A stretch of DNA of 55,580 nucleotides from Erysipelotrichaceae bacterium UBA2227 (GCA_002348095.1 DDYT01000047.1:1-55580); one strand, 5' to 3'. Counted from the first letter of the stretch, positions 41,878-50,435 are shown. Program-made: numbers and translations. Notes: generated by a model not told the origin, from the letters alone.

Positions 41878-44505
41878 ATGAGTCACAAATATGTGTATTT
41901 ATTCTCGGAAGGTAACGGTAAAATGCGCGAGCTCTTGGGAGGAAAGGGTGCTAACTTGGCCGATATGACCAATTTAGGCATGCCGGTTCCCCATGGGTTT
42001 GTGGTTACAACGGAAGCTTGTACCCGTTACTATGATGACAAAGAACAAATTGCACCGGAAATCGTAGATGAAATTTTTGCTTACCTGTCTAAACTTGAGG
42101 AGATTTCGGGTAAAAAATTCGGCGACCCGGCCAACCCGCTGTTGGTTTCGGTCCGTTCCGGTTCCCGCGCTTCGATGCCCGGGATGATGGATACGATTTT
42201 GAATCTGGGGTTAAACGATGTGGTGGTCGAAGGATTTGCGGCATTGACCAACAATCCGCGTTTCGCTTTTGATTCGTATCGCCGGTTCATCCAAATGTTC
42301 TCGGATGTCGTTATGGATCTTCCGAAACACAATTTCGAACATATCATCGATGAGATGAAACATGAAAAAGGCGTGAAGCTCGATACCGAGTTTACAGCCG
42401 ATGATTTAAGAGAAATGGTCGTCCGTTTTAAAGCGTATTTCCGCGAGCATAAAGGGTTTGATTTCCCCAATGATCCGCGTGCGCAGCTGATCGAGTCGGT
42501 CACGGCCGTGTTCCGTTCATGGAACAACCCGCGTGCGATCTACTATCGCCGGATGAATGACATTCCTTCCAACTGGGGAACGGCTGTCAACGTTCAGATG
42601 ATGGTATTCGGTAACATGGGTGATGATTGCGGTACCGGCGTTGCCTTTACCCGTAACCCGTCGACCGGTGAAAACAAGCTGTATGGTGAATTCTTGATGA
42701 ATGCCCAGGGGGAAGATGTCGTTGCGGGTATCCGTACACCGAAGACCATCGATGAACTGAAAGACATCATGCCTCATGCGTATGATCAGTTTGTTGAAAT
42801 CTGTGACCGTTTGGAACATCATTACAGAGACATGCAGGATATGGAGTTTACCATTGAACGCGGAGAATTGTTTATGCTTCAGACGCGTAACGGCAAGCGT
42901 ACTGCGGCCGCCGCACTGAAAATTGCGGTTGATTTGGTTGAAGAAGGACTGATTACAAAAGAACAGGCCGTCCTTCAGGTCGATCCGAAGCAGTTGGATG
43001 CTTTGTTGCATCCGACCTTTGATCCGGCTGCTCTGAAAGCTGCCACTCCGGTCGGTTCGGCATTGCCGGCATCTCCGGGTGCTGCTACCGGTAAGATCGT
43101 CTTTACGGCAGAAGATGCCGTTGAGTGGACCAACCGCGGTCAGAAAGTTATTTTGGTTCGTTTGGAAACTTCTCCGGAAGACATTGAAGGTATGCACGTT
43201 TCGCAGGGTATCCTGACGGCACGCGGCGGTATGACATCGCATGCGGCAGTCGTTGCCCGCGGTATGGGTACCTGCTGTGTTTCCGGTTGCGGTGATATTA
43301 AGTTTACAAGCAAAAAATCGTTTACACTGGGCGGCAGAACGTTCAATGAAGGCGATGATCTGTCGTTGGATGGTTCGACCGGGTTGATCTACGGAGAAGC
43401 CATCAGAACCGTTCCGGCGTCGATTACCGGGGACTTCGGTACGTTGATGGGTTGGGCCGATGAGTTCCGTACCCTGAAAGTCCGTACCAATGCCGATACG
43501 CCGAAGGATGCCCGTCAGGCTGTCTTGTTTGGTGCTGAAGGTATCGGTCTGGTCCGTACCGAGCATATGTTCTTTGAGGGTGACCGTATCAAAGCCATGC
43601 GCGAGATGATCGTTTCGAAAACTGAAGAACAGCGTCGCAAAGCATTGGCTAAATTATTGCCGATGCAGCGTGAGGACTTTGAAGGCATTTATGAAGCGAT
43701 GGAAGACCGTCCGGTCACGATCCGTTATCTGGATCCGCCATTGCATGAATTCTTGCCTACGGAAGAAGCCGATATCGTGGCTTTGGCAGCTGAAATGAAA
43801 CTGGAAGTCGCCGAGCTGAAAAATGTTATTTCTTCTTTGCATGAGTTCAATCCGATGATGGGTCATCGCGGATGCCGTCTGGCCGTTTCTTATCCGGAAA
43901 TCGCTGAGATGCAGACGCAGGCTGTCATCGAAGCTGCGATCAATGTAAGCAAGAGACATCCGGAGTGGGAATTACTGCCGGAAATCATGATCCCGTTGGT
44001 CGGTGAACTTCGTGAGTTGAAGTATGTAAAAGACATCGTCGTTCGCGTGGCCGATGAGCTGATCGCTAAAAGCGGGGTCAATCTGAAATATTTGGTCGGT
44101 ACGATGATCGAAATCCCGAGGGCAGCTTTGCTGGCAGATGAGATTGCTACGGAAGCTGAGTTCTTCTCCTTCGGTACCAATGACTTGTCACAGATGACCT
44201 TTGGTTTCTCTCGTGATGATGCCGGTAATTTCCTGTCGCATTATTATGAAAAGAAGATCTACGAACAAGATCCGTTTGCCCGTCTGGATCAGCACGGTGT
44301 CGGTAAACTCGTTTCACTGGCAACCAAGCTGGGTAAAGGCGCCCGTCCGGATTTGAAGGTCGGTGTGTGCGGTGAGCATGGCGGCGATCCAAGTTCGATC
44401 AACTTCTTCCATAACGCCGGTTTGTCTTACGTTTCGTGTTCTCCGTTCCGTGTACCGATTGCCCGTTTGGCAGCGGCTCACGCAGCGTTGAAAGCGAAAA
44501 AATAA
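41878..44505 (+). CDS. ppdK: Pyruvate, phosphate dikinase
   Basis: Predicted 875-residue enzyme interconverting pyruvate, ATP and phosphate with PEP, AMP and pyrophosphate. The N-terminal nucleotide-binding domain begins GGKGANLADM. The phosphohistidine domain has GGMTSHAAVVARGMG with H455, and the PEP-binding barrel has C831 in GVCGEHGGDP. Both numbers equal those of the well-studied Clostridium symbiosum enzyme. Length and spacing are therefore complete. It could serve glycolysis with pyrophosphate or gluconeogenesis. No bifunctional PPDK regulatory kinase is adjacent. Codon choice looks more strongly biased than in neighbours, suggesting high expression. Confidence 0.97.
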   Translation: MSHKYVYLFSEGNGKMRELLGGKGANLADMTNLGMPVPHGFVVTTEACTRYYDDKEQIAPEIVDEIFAYLSKLEEISGKKFGDPANPLLVSVRSGSRASMPGMMDTILNLGLNDVVVEGFAALTNNPRFAFDSYRRFIQMFSDVVMDLPKHNFEHIIDEMKHEKGVKLDTEFTADDLREMVVRFKAYFREHKGFDFPNDPRAQLIESVTAVFRSWNNPRAIYYRRMNDIPSNWGTAVNVQMMVFGNMGDDCGTGVAFTRNPSTGENKLYGEFLMNAQGEDVVAGIRTPKTIDELKDIMPHAYDQFVEICDRLEHHYRDMQDMEFTIERGELFMLQTRNGKRTAAAALKIAVDLVEEGLITKEQAVLQVDPKQLDALLHPTFDPAALKAATPVGSALPASPGAATGKIVFTAEDAVEWTNRGQKVILVRLETSPEDIEGMHVSQGILTARGGMTSHAAVVARGMGTCCVSGCGDIKFTSKKSFTLGGRTFNEGDDLSLDGSTGLIYGEAIRTVPASITGDFGTLMGWADEFRTLKVRTNADTPKDARQAVLFGAEGIGLVRTEHMFFEGDRIKAMREMIVSKTEEQRRKALAKLLPMQREDFEGIYEAMEDRPVTIRYLDPPLHEFLPTEEADIVALAAEMKLEVAELKNVISSLHEFNPMMGHRGCRLAVSYPEIAEMQTQAVIEAAINVSKRHPEWELLPEIMIPLVGELRELKYVKDIVVRVADELIAKSGVNLKYLVGTMIEIPRAALLADEIATEAEFFSFGTNDLSQMTFGFSRDDAGNFLSHYYEKKIYEQDPFARLDQHGVGKLVSLATKLGKGARPDLKVGVCGEHGGDPSSINFFHNAGLSYVSCSPFRVPIARLAAAHAALKAKK

Positions 44506-44512
44506 TCCTACT

Positions 44513-44539
44513 AAACTGTACCTTCGGGTACAGTTTTTT
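44513..44539 (+). terminator. ppdK terminator
   Basis: AAACTGTACC / GGTACAGTTT 10-bp stem with a TTCG tetraloop and six T. Confidence 0.93.
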
Positions 44540-44546
44540 ATTTTGC

Positions 44547-44575
44547 TTGATTATATGGTGCGGGTTGACTATGAT
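44547..44575 (+). promoter_or_regulatory. Lactonase gene promoter
   Basis: TTGATT, a 17-base spacer and TATGAT, just after the ppdK terminator. Confidence 0.55.
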
Positions 44576-44593
44576 TGAGTTGGAGGACTTGCT

Positions 44594-45556
44594 ATGAAAC
44601 TAACTGTGGGAACGTATACGAAGAGGGAAAGCCGGGGCATATATACTCTGGAGTTACATGATAAGCTTTGGCATCTCAATCTGATCCATCAGATCAGTAA
44701 CCCTACCTATCTTTCACGGATGAAAGATACATTGTTTACGGTGGTCAGTGAAGGGGATAAAGGCGGGATTGCGGCAATTCAGGCGTCTGAACCGGTCGAT
44801 CAGTTTTTAGAAGACGGGGCAGCACCTTGCTATGTGTCCGTCATTAAGGACCGAAATGTCGTGATGAGCGCAAACTATCATAAGGGCTGTGTCGATGTGT
44901 TTACCTTTGACGGGAAACTAAACCATATTCAGAAGATCGAGTATGTCGCCGGGTCGAAGGCGCATTATATCGAGTACAATGCCCGGTACAATCTGGTGTT
45001 TGTGTGTGATCTGGGTCTTGAGGCCATTTATGCTTATACGATCGGAAAGGACAATAAACTTTCGTTTTTACATCATTACCGCTGTGAAAAGGGAAGTGGT
45101 CCGCGCCACTTGGTCGTGCATCCCGAAGAGCCGTACGTCTATGTTCTGACGGAGTTAAGCAGTGAACTGCTCGTGTTGAAACTGGATAAAAACGGGTTTG
45201 AACTGATGAGCAAAAAGAGTCTGCTTCCTGAAGGACAGGATCAGAAGAAGTGGGGAGCAGCGATCCGTATCACACACGACGGAAACTTCATTTACACGTC
45301 CAATCGCGGCCACGATTCGATCAGTGTGTTTGAAACACTGGAATACGGAAGGTTTGTCCGGATGATTCAAAACGTTTCATCCGAAGGCATTCAGCCGAGA
45401 GACTTTGCGCTCAGCGCAGATGAGGATTTTTTGGTGGTCGGTAATCTGGATTCCGATTCTCTGACCTTGTTTAGCCGGAATAAGCAGAGTGGTTTGCTCA
45501 CCTTGATGCAAAGAGACTTTAAAGTCCCAGAACCCTGTTGTATTTTGTTTGATTAG
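44594..45556 (+). CDS. Lactonase-family beta-propeller protein (6-phosphogluconolactonase-like)
   Basis: Predicted 320-residue seven-bladed propeller of the YkgB/Pgl lactonase family, which may hydrolyse 6-phosphogluconolactone. Visible family segments are the N-terminal VGTYTKRESRGIYTLEL, GSGPRHLVVHPEEPYVYVLTELSSEL near residues 168-193, YTSNRGHDSISVF near residue 235 and the C-terminal pattern RDFALSADEDFLVVGNLDSDSL. No signal peptide is present. GGAGG precedes the ATG. No glucose-6-phosphate dehydrogenase gene is in the window, so the pathway role is unproved; relatives act on other sugar lactones. Confidence 0.83.
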   Translation: MKLTVGTYTKRESRGIYTLELHDKLWHLNLIHQISNPTYLSRMKDTLFTVVSEGDKGGIAAIQASEPVDQFLEDGAAPCYVSVIKDRNVVMSANYHKGCVDVFTFDGKLNHIQKIEYVAGSKAHYIEYNARYNLVFVCDLGLEAIYAYTIGKDNKLSFLHHYRCEKGSGPRHLVVHPEEPYVYVLTELSSELLVLKLDKNGFELMSKKSLLPEGQDQKKWGAAIRITHDGNFIYTSNRGHDSISVFETLEYGRFVRMIQNVSSEGIQPRDFALSADEDFLVVGNLDSDSLTLFSRNKQSGLLTLMQRDFKVPEPCCILFD

Positions 45557-45568
45557 TGGATTTTATCG

Positions 45569-45594
45569 GGATTTCGCAAAGAAATCCTTTTATT
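45569..45594 (+). terminator. Lactonase gene terminator
   Basis: GGATTTC / GAAATCC stem with a GCAAA loop, followed by TTTTATTTTT. Confidence 0.85.
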
Positions 45595-45603
45595 TTTCAC
45601 AAA

Positions 45604-45642
45604 TTCTAACCATTTTCTAACCGGTTGATGATATGGTATAGT
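45604..45642 (+). promoter_or_regulatory. Promoter of the riboswitch transcript with tandem TTCTAACC repeats
   Basis: TTCTAACC occurs at 45604-45611 and again at 45615-45622, exactly 11 bases apart, covering the -35 region. The -10 is TGGTATAGT (45634-45642), an extended element with no consensus -35. Tandem repeats at one helical turn over a missing -35 are typical of sites for OmpR/PhoP-type activators. Confidence 0.55.
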
Positions 45643-45645
45643 CAC

Positions 45646-45748
45646 AAAAACACCGGGGGGCCATGACTTTTGGGATTATCTGGACGCTTTTCCCAAAAGG
45701 AGCCAGTAGCGTAACCGACCAGCAGATTTTGTTGTGTCGGTTTTATTT
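45646..45748 (+). ncRNA. c-di-GMP-II riboswitch with overlapping terminator
   Basis: The aptamer's conserved 3' core reads AGTAGCGTAACCGACC, like AGTAGTGCAACCGACC in known class II aptamers. ACGCT (45684-45688) pairs with AGCGT (45708-45712), and TTTTGGG (45668-45674) is an exact complement of CCCAAAA (45692-45698), matching the aptamer pseudoknot. AACCGAC (45713-45719) can instead pair with GTCGGTT (45736-45742), with an inner CAGCA/TGTTG helix, forming a hairpin followed by TTTTATTT. Ligand binding should block this terminator, giving an ON switch. The outermost P1 helix is weak in my alignment. Confidence 0.85.
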
Positions 45749-45764
45749 GGTGGGGGAAGGAGGA

Positions 45765-45794
45765 ATGAAACGCGATTTTCCATTGAATATGTAG
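45765..45794 (+). other. Possible 9-codon leader frame
   Basis: ATG at 45765 opens nine codons (MKRDFPLNM) to a TAG. AAGGAGGA lies directly against the ATG, closer than optimal, so translation is doubtful. It is between the riboswitch and the surface-protein start. Confidence 0.25.
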
Positions 45795-45807
45795 GGGAAA
45801 TTCATGA

Positions 45808-45821
45808 TGAGCATATGCTCA
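45808..45821. promoter_or_regulatory. 14-bp perfect palindrome before the surface-protein ribosome-binding site
   Basis: TGAGCATATGCTCA ends one base before AAGGGAGG. As RNA it would form only a short hairpin; as DNA it could be a dimeric protein site. Confidence 0.45.
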
Positions 45822-45834
45822 AGGGAGGATCAGT

Positions 45835-48417
45835 ATGTTTCGTATCATAAAGAAGTTCACGACAGTGTTGTTATCCATTATGTTGTTGTTTTTTGGTGTT
45901 CATGGTGTAGGGGCGGATGTACTTGAGTATACTGATGGACTATCAGTGATTGCGGGCAATGAGATCAATTTTGGAAACGTGGAAGTTGGTGTATCAAAAA
46001 CGGTTTCTGTTCAGTTAAGAATTCAACGTAGAGGAAATTCCGACAAAGATGTTTTTATTGGGGGTTCTGAAAGTATTATTAGTGTGAGTTTCGGAAGCAT
46101 CTTATCGCCTTTAGCTCTTGAAACCGTGAAAAATACTATTGAATTACCGAGCAATTGGAGGACACTGAGCAATAACACTTTAAGTAGTGATTATGTTAGT
46201 TTTAAACTGACAGTTATTCCGACTGAAATTGGTGAAAAGTCACAAGTAGTTCAGTTTTCTGCAACAGGTAAAAACTATGAAGATCCGACAAAACCATTTA
46301 CCGTTAACGAGAACATAACAGTAAGATGGAATGGCTATTCAACTACACCTGTAGATAATCAGGCTCCGACAGGAAGCATCCTGATCAACAGTGATGCTGA
46401 GTTCACCAACAACCAAAATGTAATTTTATCGCTCAGTGCATTGGATAACATTGCGGTAACAGGCTACAGAATCGCATTGGGCAATGATGCTTCCGAAGCT
46501 GCTACTGTTGCTGTTGATCCGGGCGTGACACCGTTTAGTTTGGATGTTCCGTTTGAGTTACCGGTTGGGGACGCAACGAAATCCGTCGCGGTACAATATC
46601 GCGATAAAGACGGTAACTGGTCAGACAATTATGTAGATTCAATCGTGCTCGATCAGACAAAACCGACGTTAGTCTGGGGAACACCGGTTTCGTTACCAAA
46701 TTTGAAAGGCTGGAACAACAGCGAAGTATCATTAAGTTTTACCGTAGATGACAATTTATCCGGAGTTGATTCTGTATCCAAATTAAGTCCGATTGTCTTT
46801 GATCTGGAAGGTGCGAATCAATCAGTGAAAGTGGTTGTTACCGATAAAGCCGGTAACTCTGCTGAGTTTACATCCGCAGTTTTCAATCTTGATTTTACAA
46901 AACCGACGGGAAGTATTCTGATCAATGGCGGGGCAATATACACCAATAAATTGGATGTTCTTCTGGCCCTTCTTGCTTCGGATATCAATGGGATCGTTGC
47001 CTATCAAATCAACGGCGGGGATATCATCGAAGTAGATCCTGCTCAAAATGAGTTCGATAAAGACTTTGATTTTACTCTTTCTGCCGGTGATGGTGTCAAG
47101 ACTGTCTCCATTAAGTATAAAGATATTGCGGATAACTGGTCAGAATTATATGAAGATACAATCATTCTCGACCAAACCGCTCCAAGCGGCAGTATTTTAA
47201 TCAATGGTACCGCACTGTATACCAAAGATCTGTCCGTAAAGCTTAGTTTGAATGCGAATGATAATTATGAAGTGGTTGCTTATCGTATCGCAAATGGTGA
47301 AGACGCATCTTTGGGTGTTGAAGTAGCCATTATGTCAACCGATGATTTTAGTAAAGTTGTGGATTGGGATCTGCCATCGGGTGATGGTGTTAAAAAAGTC
47401 TCGGTACAGTATAAGGATGCGGCCGGTAACTGGTCAGAAAACTTCACCGATGAGATTACCTTAGATCAGACGGCGCCTGAACTGACTTTTGGTGCATTCA
47501 ATCCCACAGCGAATATTTACGGCTGGAATAACACCGATGTCTCCTTGAGTTTCTCGACATATGATGCGACTTCCGGTGTTGCTACCGTATTCCCGGAAAG
47601 TCCGTATGTATTTACCGCAGAAGGTGCCGGCCAAACTGTTAAAGTGAAAGTCACAGACCATGCCGGGAATGAAGCCGAATTTACTTCCGGTGCGGTCAAT
47701 ATTGATAAAACAGCTCCGACCATCAATTCCGTATCTGTTACTCCGGGATTGGTACCGGTGGGAACCGTAGTTACTTTCAGTGTTGATGCTTTCGATGAGC
47801 TTGCCGGATTGGCAAAAATCGAGTATCGCATGGATGGTGGCAACTGGTTTGTAATGGTTGGCGGAGTTGCGTCATTTACTCCGGAAGCAGCTTATGTCCA
47901 TGAAATCGAGTTTAGAGTTACCGATAAAGCAGACAATGTCACGATGTCCGACAAGCAATTGCTGGTCGTGTTTGATCCCGATGGCGGTTTTGTCACCGGT
48001 GGCGGCTGGATCATGTCTCCGCAAGGTGCATATGCAAAAGATCCGACACTGACTGGAAAAGCAAACTTCGGATTCGTATCGAAGTATCTTAAGGGAGCCA
48101 ACGTTCCGACGGGCAACACTCAGTTTGTGTTCAGTGCCGGCGGATTAAACTTCCATAGTACAAGTTACGAATGGTTGGTCATTTCCGGTTCGAAAGCTCA
48201 GTACAAAGGGTATGGGGTTCTCAATGGCGAATCAGGATATCAGTTTATGTTGACTGCGACCGATGGTTCCGTCGATCTGTTCAGAATCAAAATCTGGAAG
48301 ACATCGACCGGAGAAATCATTTATGACAATCAGATGGGAAGCAGTGATTCATCTGAACTTACAACCCAGTTGGGTGGCGGCAGTATCGTTATCCACGTAC
48401 CTCCAAAGAAAAGATAA
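45835..48417 (+). CDS. Secreted repeat protein with Ig-like modules (adhesin-like)
   Basis: Predicted 860-residue exported protein. The signal peptide is residues 1-27, with cleavage likely after VGA. Residues about 30-170 resemble a choice-of-anchor/ASH-type beta domain (EINFGNVEVG). Three copies of an about 95-residue module begin with P-T/S-GSILIN near residues 178, 357 and 450, and two copies of a related module contain GWNNxxVSLSF. The last about 145 residues (DPDGGFVTGGGWI to the end) look like the post-COAP domain. There is no LPxTG, SLH or membrane anchor; the tail is PPKKR. GGGAGG precedes the ATG. The c-di-GMP-II riboswitch upstream supports a role in surface attachment or matrix. 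Confidence 0.85.
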   Translation: MFRIIKKFTTVLLSIMLLFFGVHGVGADVLEYTDGLSVIAGNEINFGNVEVGVSKTVSVQLRIQRRGNSDKDVFIGGSESIISVSFGSILSPLALETVKNTIELPSNWRTLSNNTLSSDYVSFKLTVIPTEIGEKSQVVQFSATGKNYEDPTKPFTVNENITVRWNGYSTTPVDNQAPTGSILINSDAEFTNNQNVILSLSALDNIAVTGYRIALGNDASEAATVAVDPGVTPFSLDVPFELPVGDATKSVAVQYRDKDGNWSDNYVDSIVLDQTKPTLVWGTPVSLPNLKGWNNSEVSLSFTVDDNLSGVDSVSKLSPIVFDLEGANQSVKVVVTDKAGNSAEFTSAVFNLDFTKPTGSILINGGAIYTNKLDVLLALLASDINGIVAYQINGGDIIEVDPAQNEFDKDFDFTLSAGDGVKTVSIKYKDIADNWSELYEDTIILDQTAPSGSILINGTALYTKDLSVKLSLNANDNYEVVAYRIANGEDASLGVEVAIMSTDDFSKVVDWDLPSGDGVKKVSVQYKDAAGNWSENFTDEITLDQTAPELTFGAFNPTANIYGWNNTDVSLSFSTYDATSGVATVFPESPYVFTAEGAGQTVKVKVTDHAGNEAEFTSGAVNIDKTAPTINSVSVTPGLVPVGTVVTFSVDAFDELAGLAKIEYRMDGGNWFVMVGGVASFTPEAAYVHEIEFRVTDKADNVTMSDKQLLVVFDPDGGFVTGGGWIMSPQGAYAKDPTLTGKANFGFVSKYLKGANVPTGNTQFVFSAGGLNFHSTSYEWLVISGSKAQYKGYGVLNGESGYQFMLTATDGSVDLFRIKIWKTSTGEIIYDNQMGSSDSSELTTQLGGGSIVIHVPPKKR

Positions 48418-48424
48418 TTCAGAT

Positions 48425-48454
48425 AAGGGAACTTGAAAAAGTTCCCTTTTTTTT
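48425..48454 (+). terminator. Surface-protein gene terminator
   Basis: AAGGGAACTT / AAGTTCCCTT 10-bp stem with a GAAA loop and eight T. Confidence 0.93.
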
Positions 48455-48463
48455 ATTTCGGTG

Positions 48464-48491
48464 TTGACATCTGAGAAAATCAGTGTATTAT
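48464..48491 (+). promoter_or_regulatory. Promoter of the YtrA-type regulator operon
   Basis: TTGACA, a 16-base spacer and TATTAT. The -10 is part of the repeat array described next. Confidence 0.75.
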
Positions 48492-48519
48492 TGTATTAGG
48501 TACTTAATACAGTAATACA
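48484..48519. promoter_or_regulatory. Nested double-dyad operator of the GntR/YtrA regulator
   Basis: TGTATTA occurs at 48484 and 48492, and its reverse complement TAATACA at 48505 and 48513, so two direct repeats face two inverted ones around a GGTACT centre. The array covers the -10 and the expected start of transcription. It fits autorepression by the YtrA-type protein encoded next. Confidence 0.75.
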
Positions 48520-48532
48520 GAAAGGAGTACGC

Positions 48533-48907
48533 ATGGATATCTTTGAGTCAACCAAACCGATTTATCTTCAAATCATGGATCTGATCAAAAAAGAGATCGC
48601 TACCGGTAAACTACCGCCCGGAAGCCAGATGGCCAGTGTCCGGGAGTTGGCGATGAAATATCAAGTCAATCCCAATACCGTTCAGCGCGCGCTGAGCGAG
48701 CTTGAGCGTGAAGGTTTGGTCAGAAGCGATCGGACGATCGGACGGTTTGTCAGTGAACAGTCCGATACAGTGACTTTGTTAAAGGATCAGCTGTTAAATG
48801 AAGTGATCGGGGAGTTTATTAAAAAGGTTAAAGAATTGTCCATTGAACCGGATGATGTGTGTCAGTTGATTAAAAAGTATTTATTAAGGGAGGAAAAGGA
48901 ACGATGA
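48533..48907 (+). CDS. GntR family transcriptional regulator, YtrA subfamily
   Basis: Predicted 124-residue repressor. A GntR winged helix fills residues 10-75, with PIYLQIMDLIKKEIATGKLPPGSQMASVRELAMKYQVNPNTVQRALSELEREGLV as the classic helix-turn-helix region. The short helical tail of about 45 residues, with no effector domain, defines the YtrA subfamily, whose members usually sit next to and repress ABC transporters. The ATPase gene overlaps its stop (ATGA). GAAAGGAG precedes the ATG. The operator array lies directly upstream. In relatives the inducing signal is often a cell-wall-active antibiotic. Confidence 0.92.
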   Translation: MDIFESTKPIYLQIMDLIKKEIATGKLPPGSQMASVRELAMKYQVNPNTVQRALSELEREGLVRSDRTIGRFVSEQSDTVTLLKDQLLNEVIGEFIKKVKELSIEPDDVCQLIKKYLLREEKER

Positions 48908-49593
48908 TTGAAATCAAGCATGTAAGTAAGAACTATGATAAGACCCAGGCACTGATCAATGTCAGTCTGGATTTACCGTCAGGGCGGATCATTGGACTGT
49001 TGGGTCCTAACGGATCGGGTAAAACGACGATGATCAAGATTCTGAATGGTCTATTAAGAGATTTTCAGGGAGAAGTTTTGATTGACGGGCAACCGATAGG
49101 AGCTCACAGTAAGTCACTGATCAGTTATCTGCCGGATGTAAACTATTTCGCAAATTGGATGAACGGGGAGATGGCCGTACGACTGTTTAAGGATATGTAT
49201 GAGGATTTCGATGAACCGCGCTTCCGTGAACTGATGGGCAAGCTGAAACTGGATACCAAACAGTCGATGAAGAAGATGTCGAAGGGAATGAAAGAACGGT
49301 TTCAACTGGCCTTGACCATGAGCCGTCGGGCAAAGATCTATATATTGGATGAGCCGATCGGCGGGGTCGATCCGGCCGCAAGAGAACTGATCCTCAATAC
49401 GATTTTGGATAATTATGCACCGGAGTCGCTGGTATTGATTTCCACCCATCTGATTGCGGATATTGAGAATATTTTTGATACCGTGATCTTCCTGAAAGAA
49501 GGGGAAGTCGTGTTATTTGATGATGTGGAGAAAGTTAGGGAGAAAGAAGGCAAGTCGATCGACGAGCTGTTTAGGGAGGTATTCAGATGCTAA
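48904..49593 (+). CDS. ABC transporter ATP-binding protein
   Basis: Predicted 229-residue ATPase. Walker A GPNGSGKTT is at 34-42 and Walker B with the following D-loop reads YILDEPIGGVDPAAREL. The signature is MSKGMKER rather than LSGGQ, a variant common in YtrB/CcmA-like exporters. The start overlaps the regulator's stop by four bases and the end overlaps the permease by seven. With the membrane protein it should form an exporter or a sensor of antibiotic stress controlled by the YtrA-type repressor. The substrate is unknown. Confidence 0.9.
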   Translation: MIEIKHVSKNYDKTQALINVSLDLPSGRIIGLLGPNGSGKTTMIKILNGLLRDFQGEVLIDGQPIGAHSKSLISYLPDVNYFANWMNGEMAVRLFKDMYEDFDEPRFRELMGKLKLDTKQSMKKMSKGMKERFQLALTMSRRAKIYILDEPIGGVDPAARELILNTILDNYAPESLVLISTHLIADIENIFDTVIFLKEGEVVLFDDVEKVREKEGKSIDELFREVFRC

Positions 49594-50435
49594 GAAAATT
49601 AGTTAAACACGACATATTGTCGACCTACCGCGATTTTGCGGGATTATATATGGGTATGTTTGCATTTGCGCTTTTAGCCGCCGTATCGATCAACATGGAT
49701 CAAAGAGGGGTTTTGTTGGGCATTTCGATATTTACCCTTACCGGATTTTCGTTGGCTACCGCGATCGTCACCTTTGTGTCGATCATCCGTTTATTCAGTA
49801 AACGGATGTTCTCAACTGAAGGTTATCTAACACTGACCTTGCCGGTCACGCATAAGCAAACGGTTTTGGCGAAACTTCTGACCGGAGCATTCTGGTCGAT
49901 GATGACATCTCTGATGTTTGCTTTGGTAGGTGCAATACTGGCGGGAAGTGTTTGGCTGTCAATTGCGGATCGCTTATTGTTTGAAGGTTACACCTGGCCG
50001 CAGCTTTGGAACATGGTCATGGAAACCGGGATCATGCGCGTCCTTACATCCGGAATTCTGATGGGCATACCGCTGGGGATCATGGAAATGTTCTACTCGC
50101 TGATTATTTTGTTAGCTGTCATCGTCTTTGTAAATACAAGTTATGTCAAGAAGAACAAGACAGCAATCGGAATCCTGGTGTTTCTGGCTGTAAATATGTT
50201 CCTCAACTCGATTCGGACGAACTTTATCGCAGGTCCGGTCTCAGTCGATGAGCTGAACATCCGGATTTTACCGAATATGCGCGTTATCCCACAAGTTCTG
50301 GCTATACTGCGCGGATTTGAGTACGAGATCAACTGGTTACAGTACGGGGGATTGATCGTATTCTATGTGATTGTCCTTGCGGGATTTGGCTATCTGACCA
50401 TTTGGCTGTTAAATCATAAACTTGAACTCGAGTAG
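49587..50435 (+). CDS. ABC-2-type transporter membrane protein
   Basis: Predicted 282-residue permease with six hydrophobic segments. The loop after the second segment, IRLFSKRMFSTEGYLTLTLPVTHKQTVLAKLL, is the pattern seen in ABC-2 permeases that accompany YtrA-type regulators in Bacillota. GGGAGG and an overlap with the ATPase end set the start. It is the last gene of a three-gene regulator-ATPase-permease operon, and its stop codon lies inside a terminator stem. Confidence 0.85.
   Translation: MLRKLVKHDILSTYRDFAGLYMGMFAFALLAAVSINMDQRGVLLGISIFTLTGFSLATAIVTFVSIIRLFSKRMFSTEGYLTLTLPVTHKQTVLAKLLTGAFWSMMTSLMFALVGAILAGSVWLSIADRLLFEGYTWPQLWNMVMETGIMRVLTSGILMGIPLGIMEMFYSLIILLAVIVFVNTSYVKKNKTAIGILVFLAVNMFLNSIRTNFIAGPVSVDELNIRILPNMRVIPQVLAILRGFEYEINWLQYGGLIVFYVIVLAGFGYLTIWLLNHKLELE

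Noticed and set aside
42517..43566. 349-codon open frame on the minus strand inside ppdK
   Set aside because: It lies wholly within the well-supported ppdK gene and has no ribosome-binding site or recognisable domain; it reflects codon bias on the other strand.
45646..45748. c-di-GMP-I (GEMM-I) riboswitch as an alternative reading
   Set aside because: A GGACGC string recalls class I, but the AGTAGCGTAACCGACC core and the pseudoknot complement fit class II, and the class I GGTAGC...GGGTTACC part is missing.
45835..48417. Sortase-anchored surface protein
   Set aside because: No LPxTG-like motif, hydrophobic tail or SLH repeat; the protein ends PPKKR after a post-COAP-like domain.
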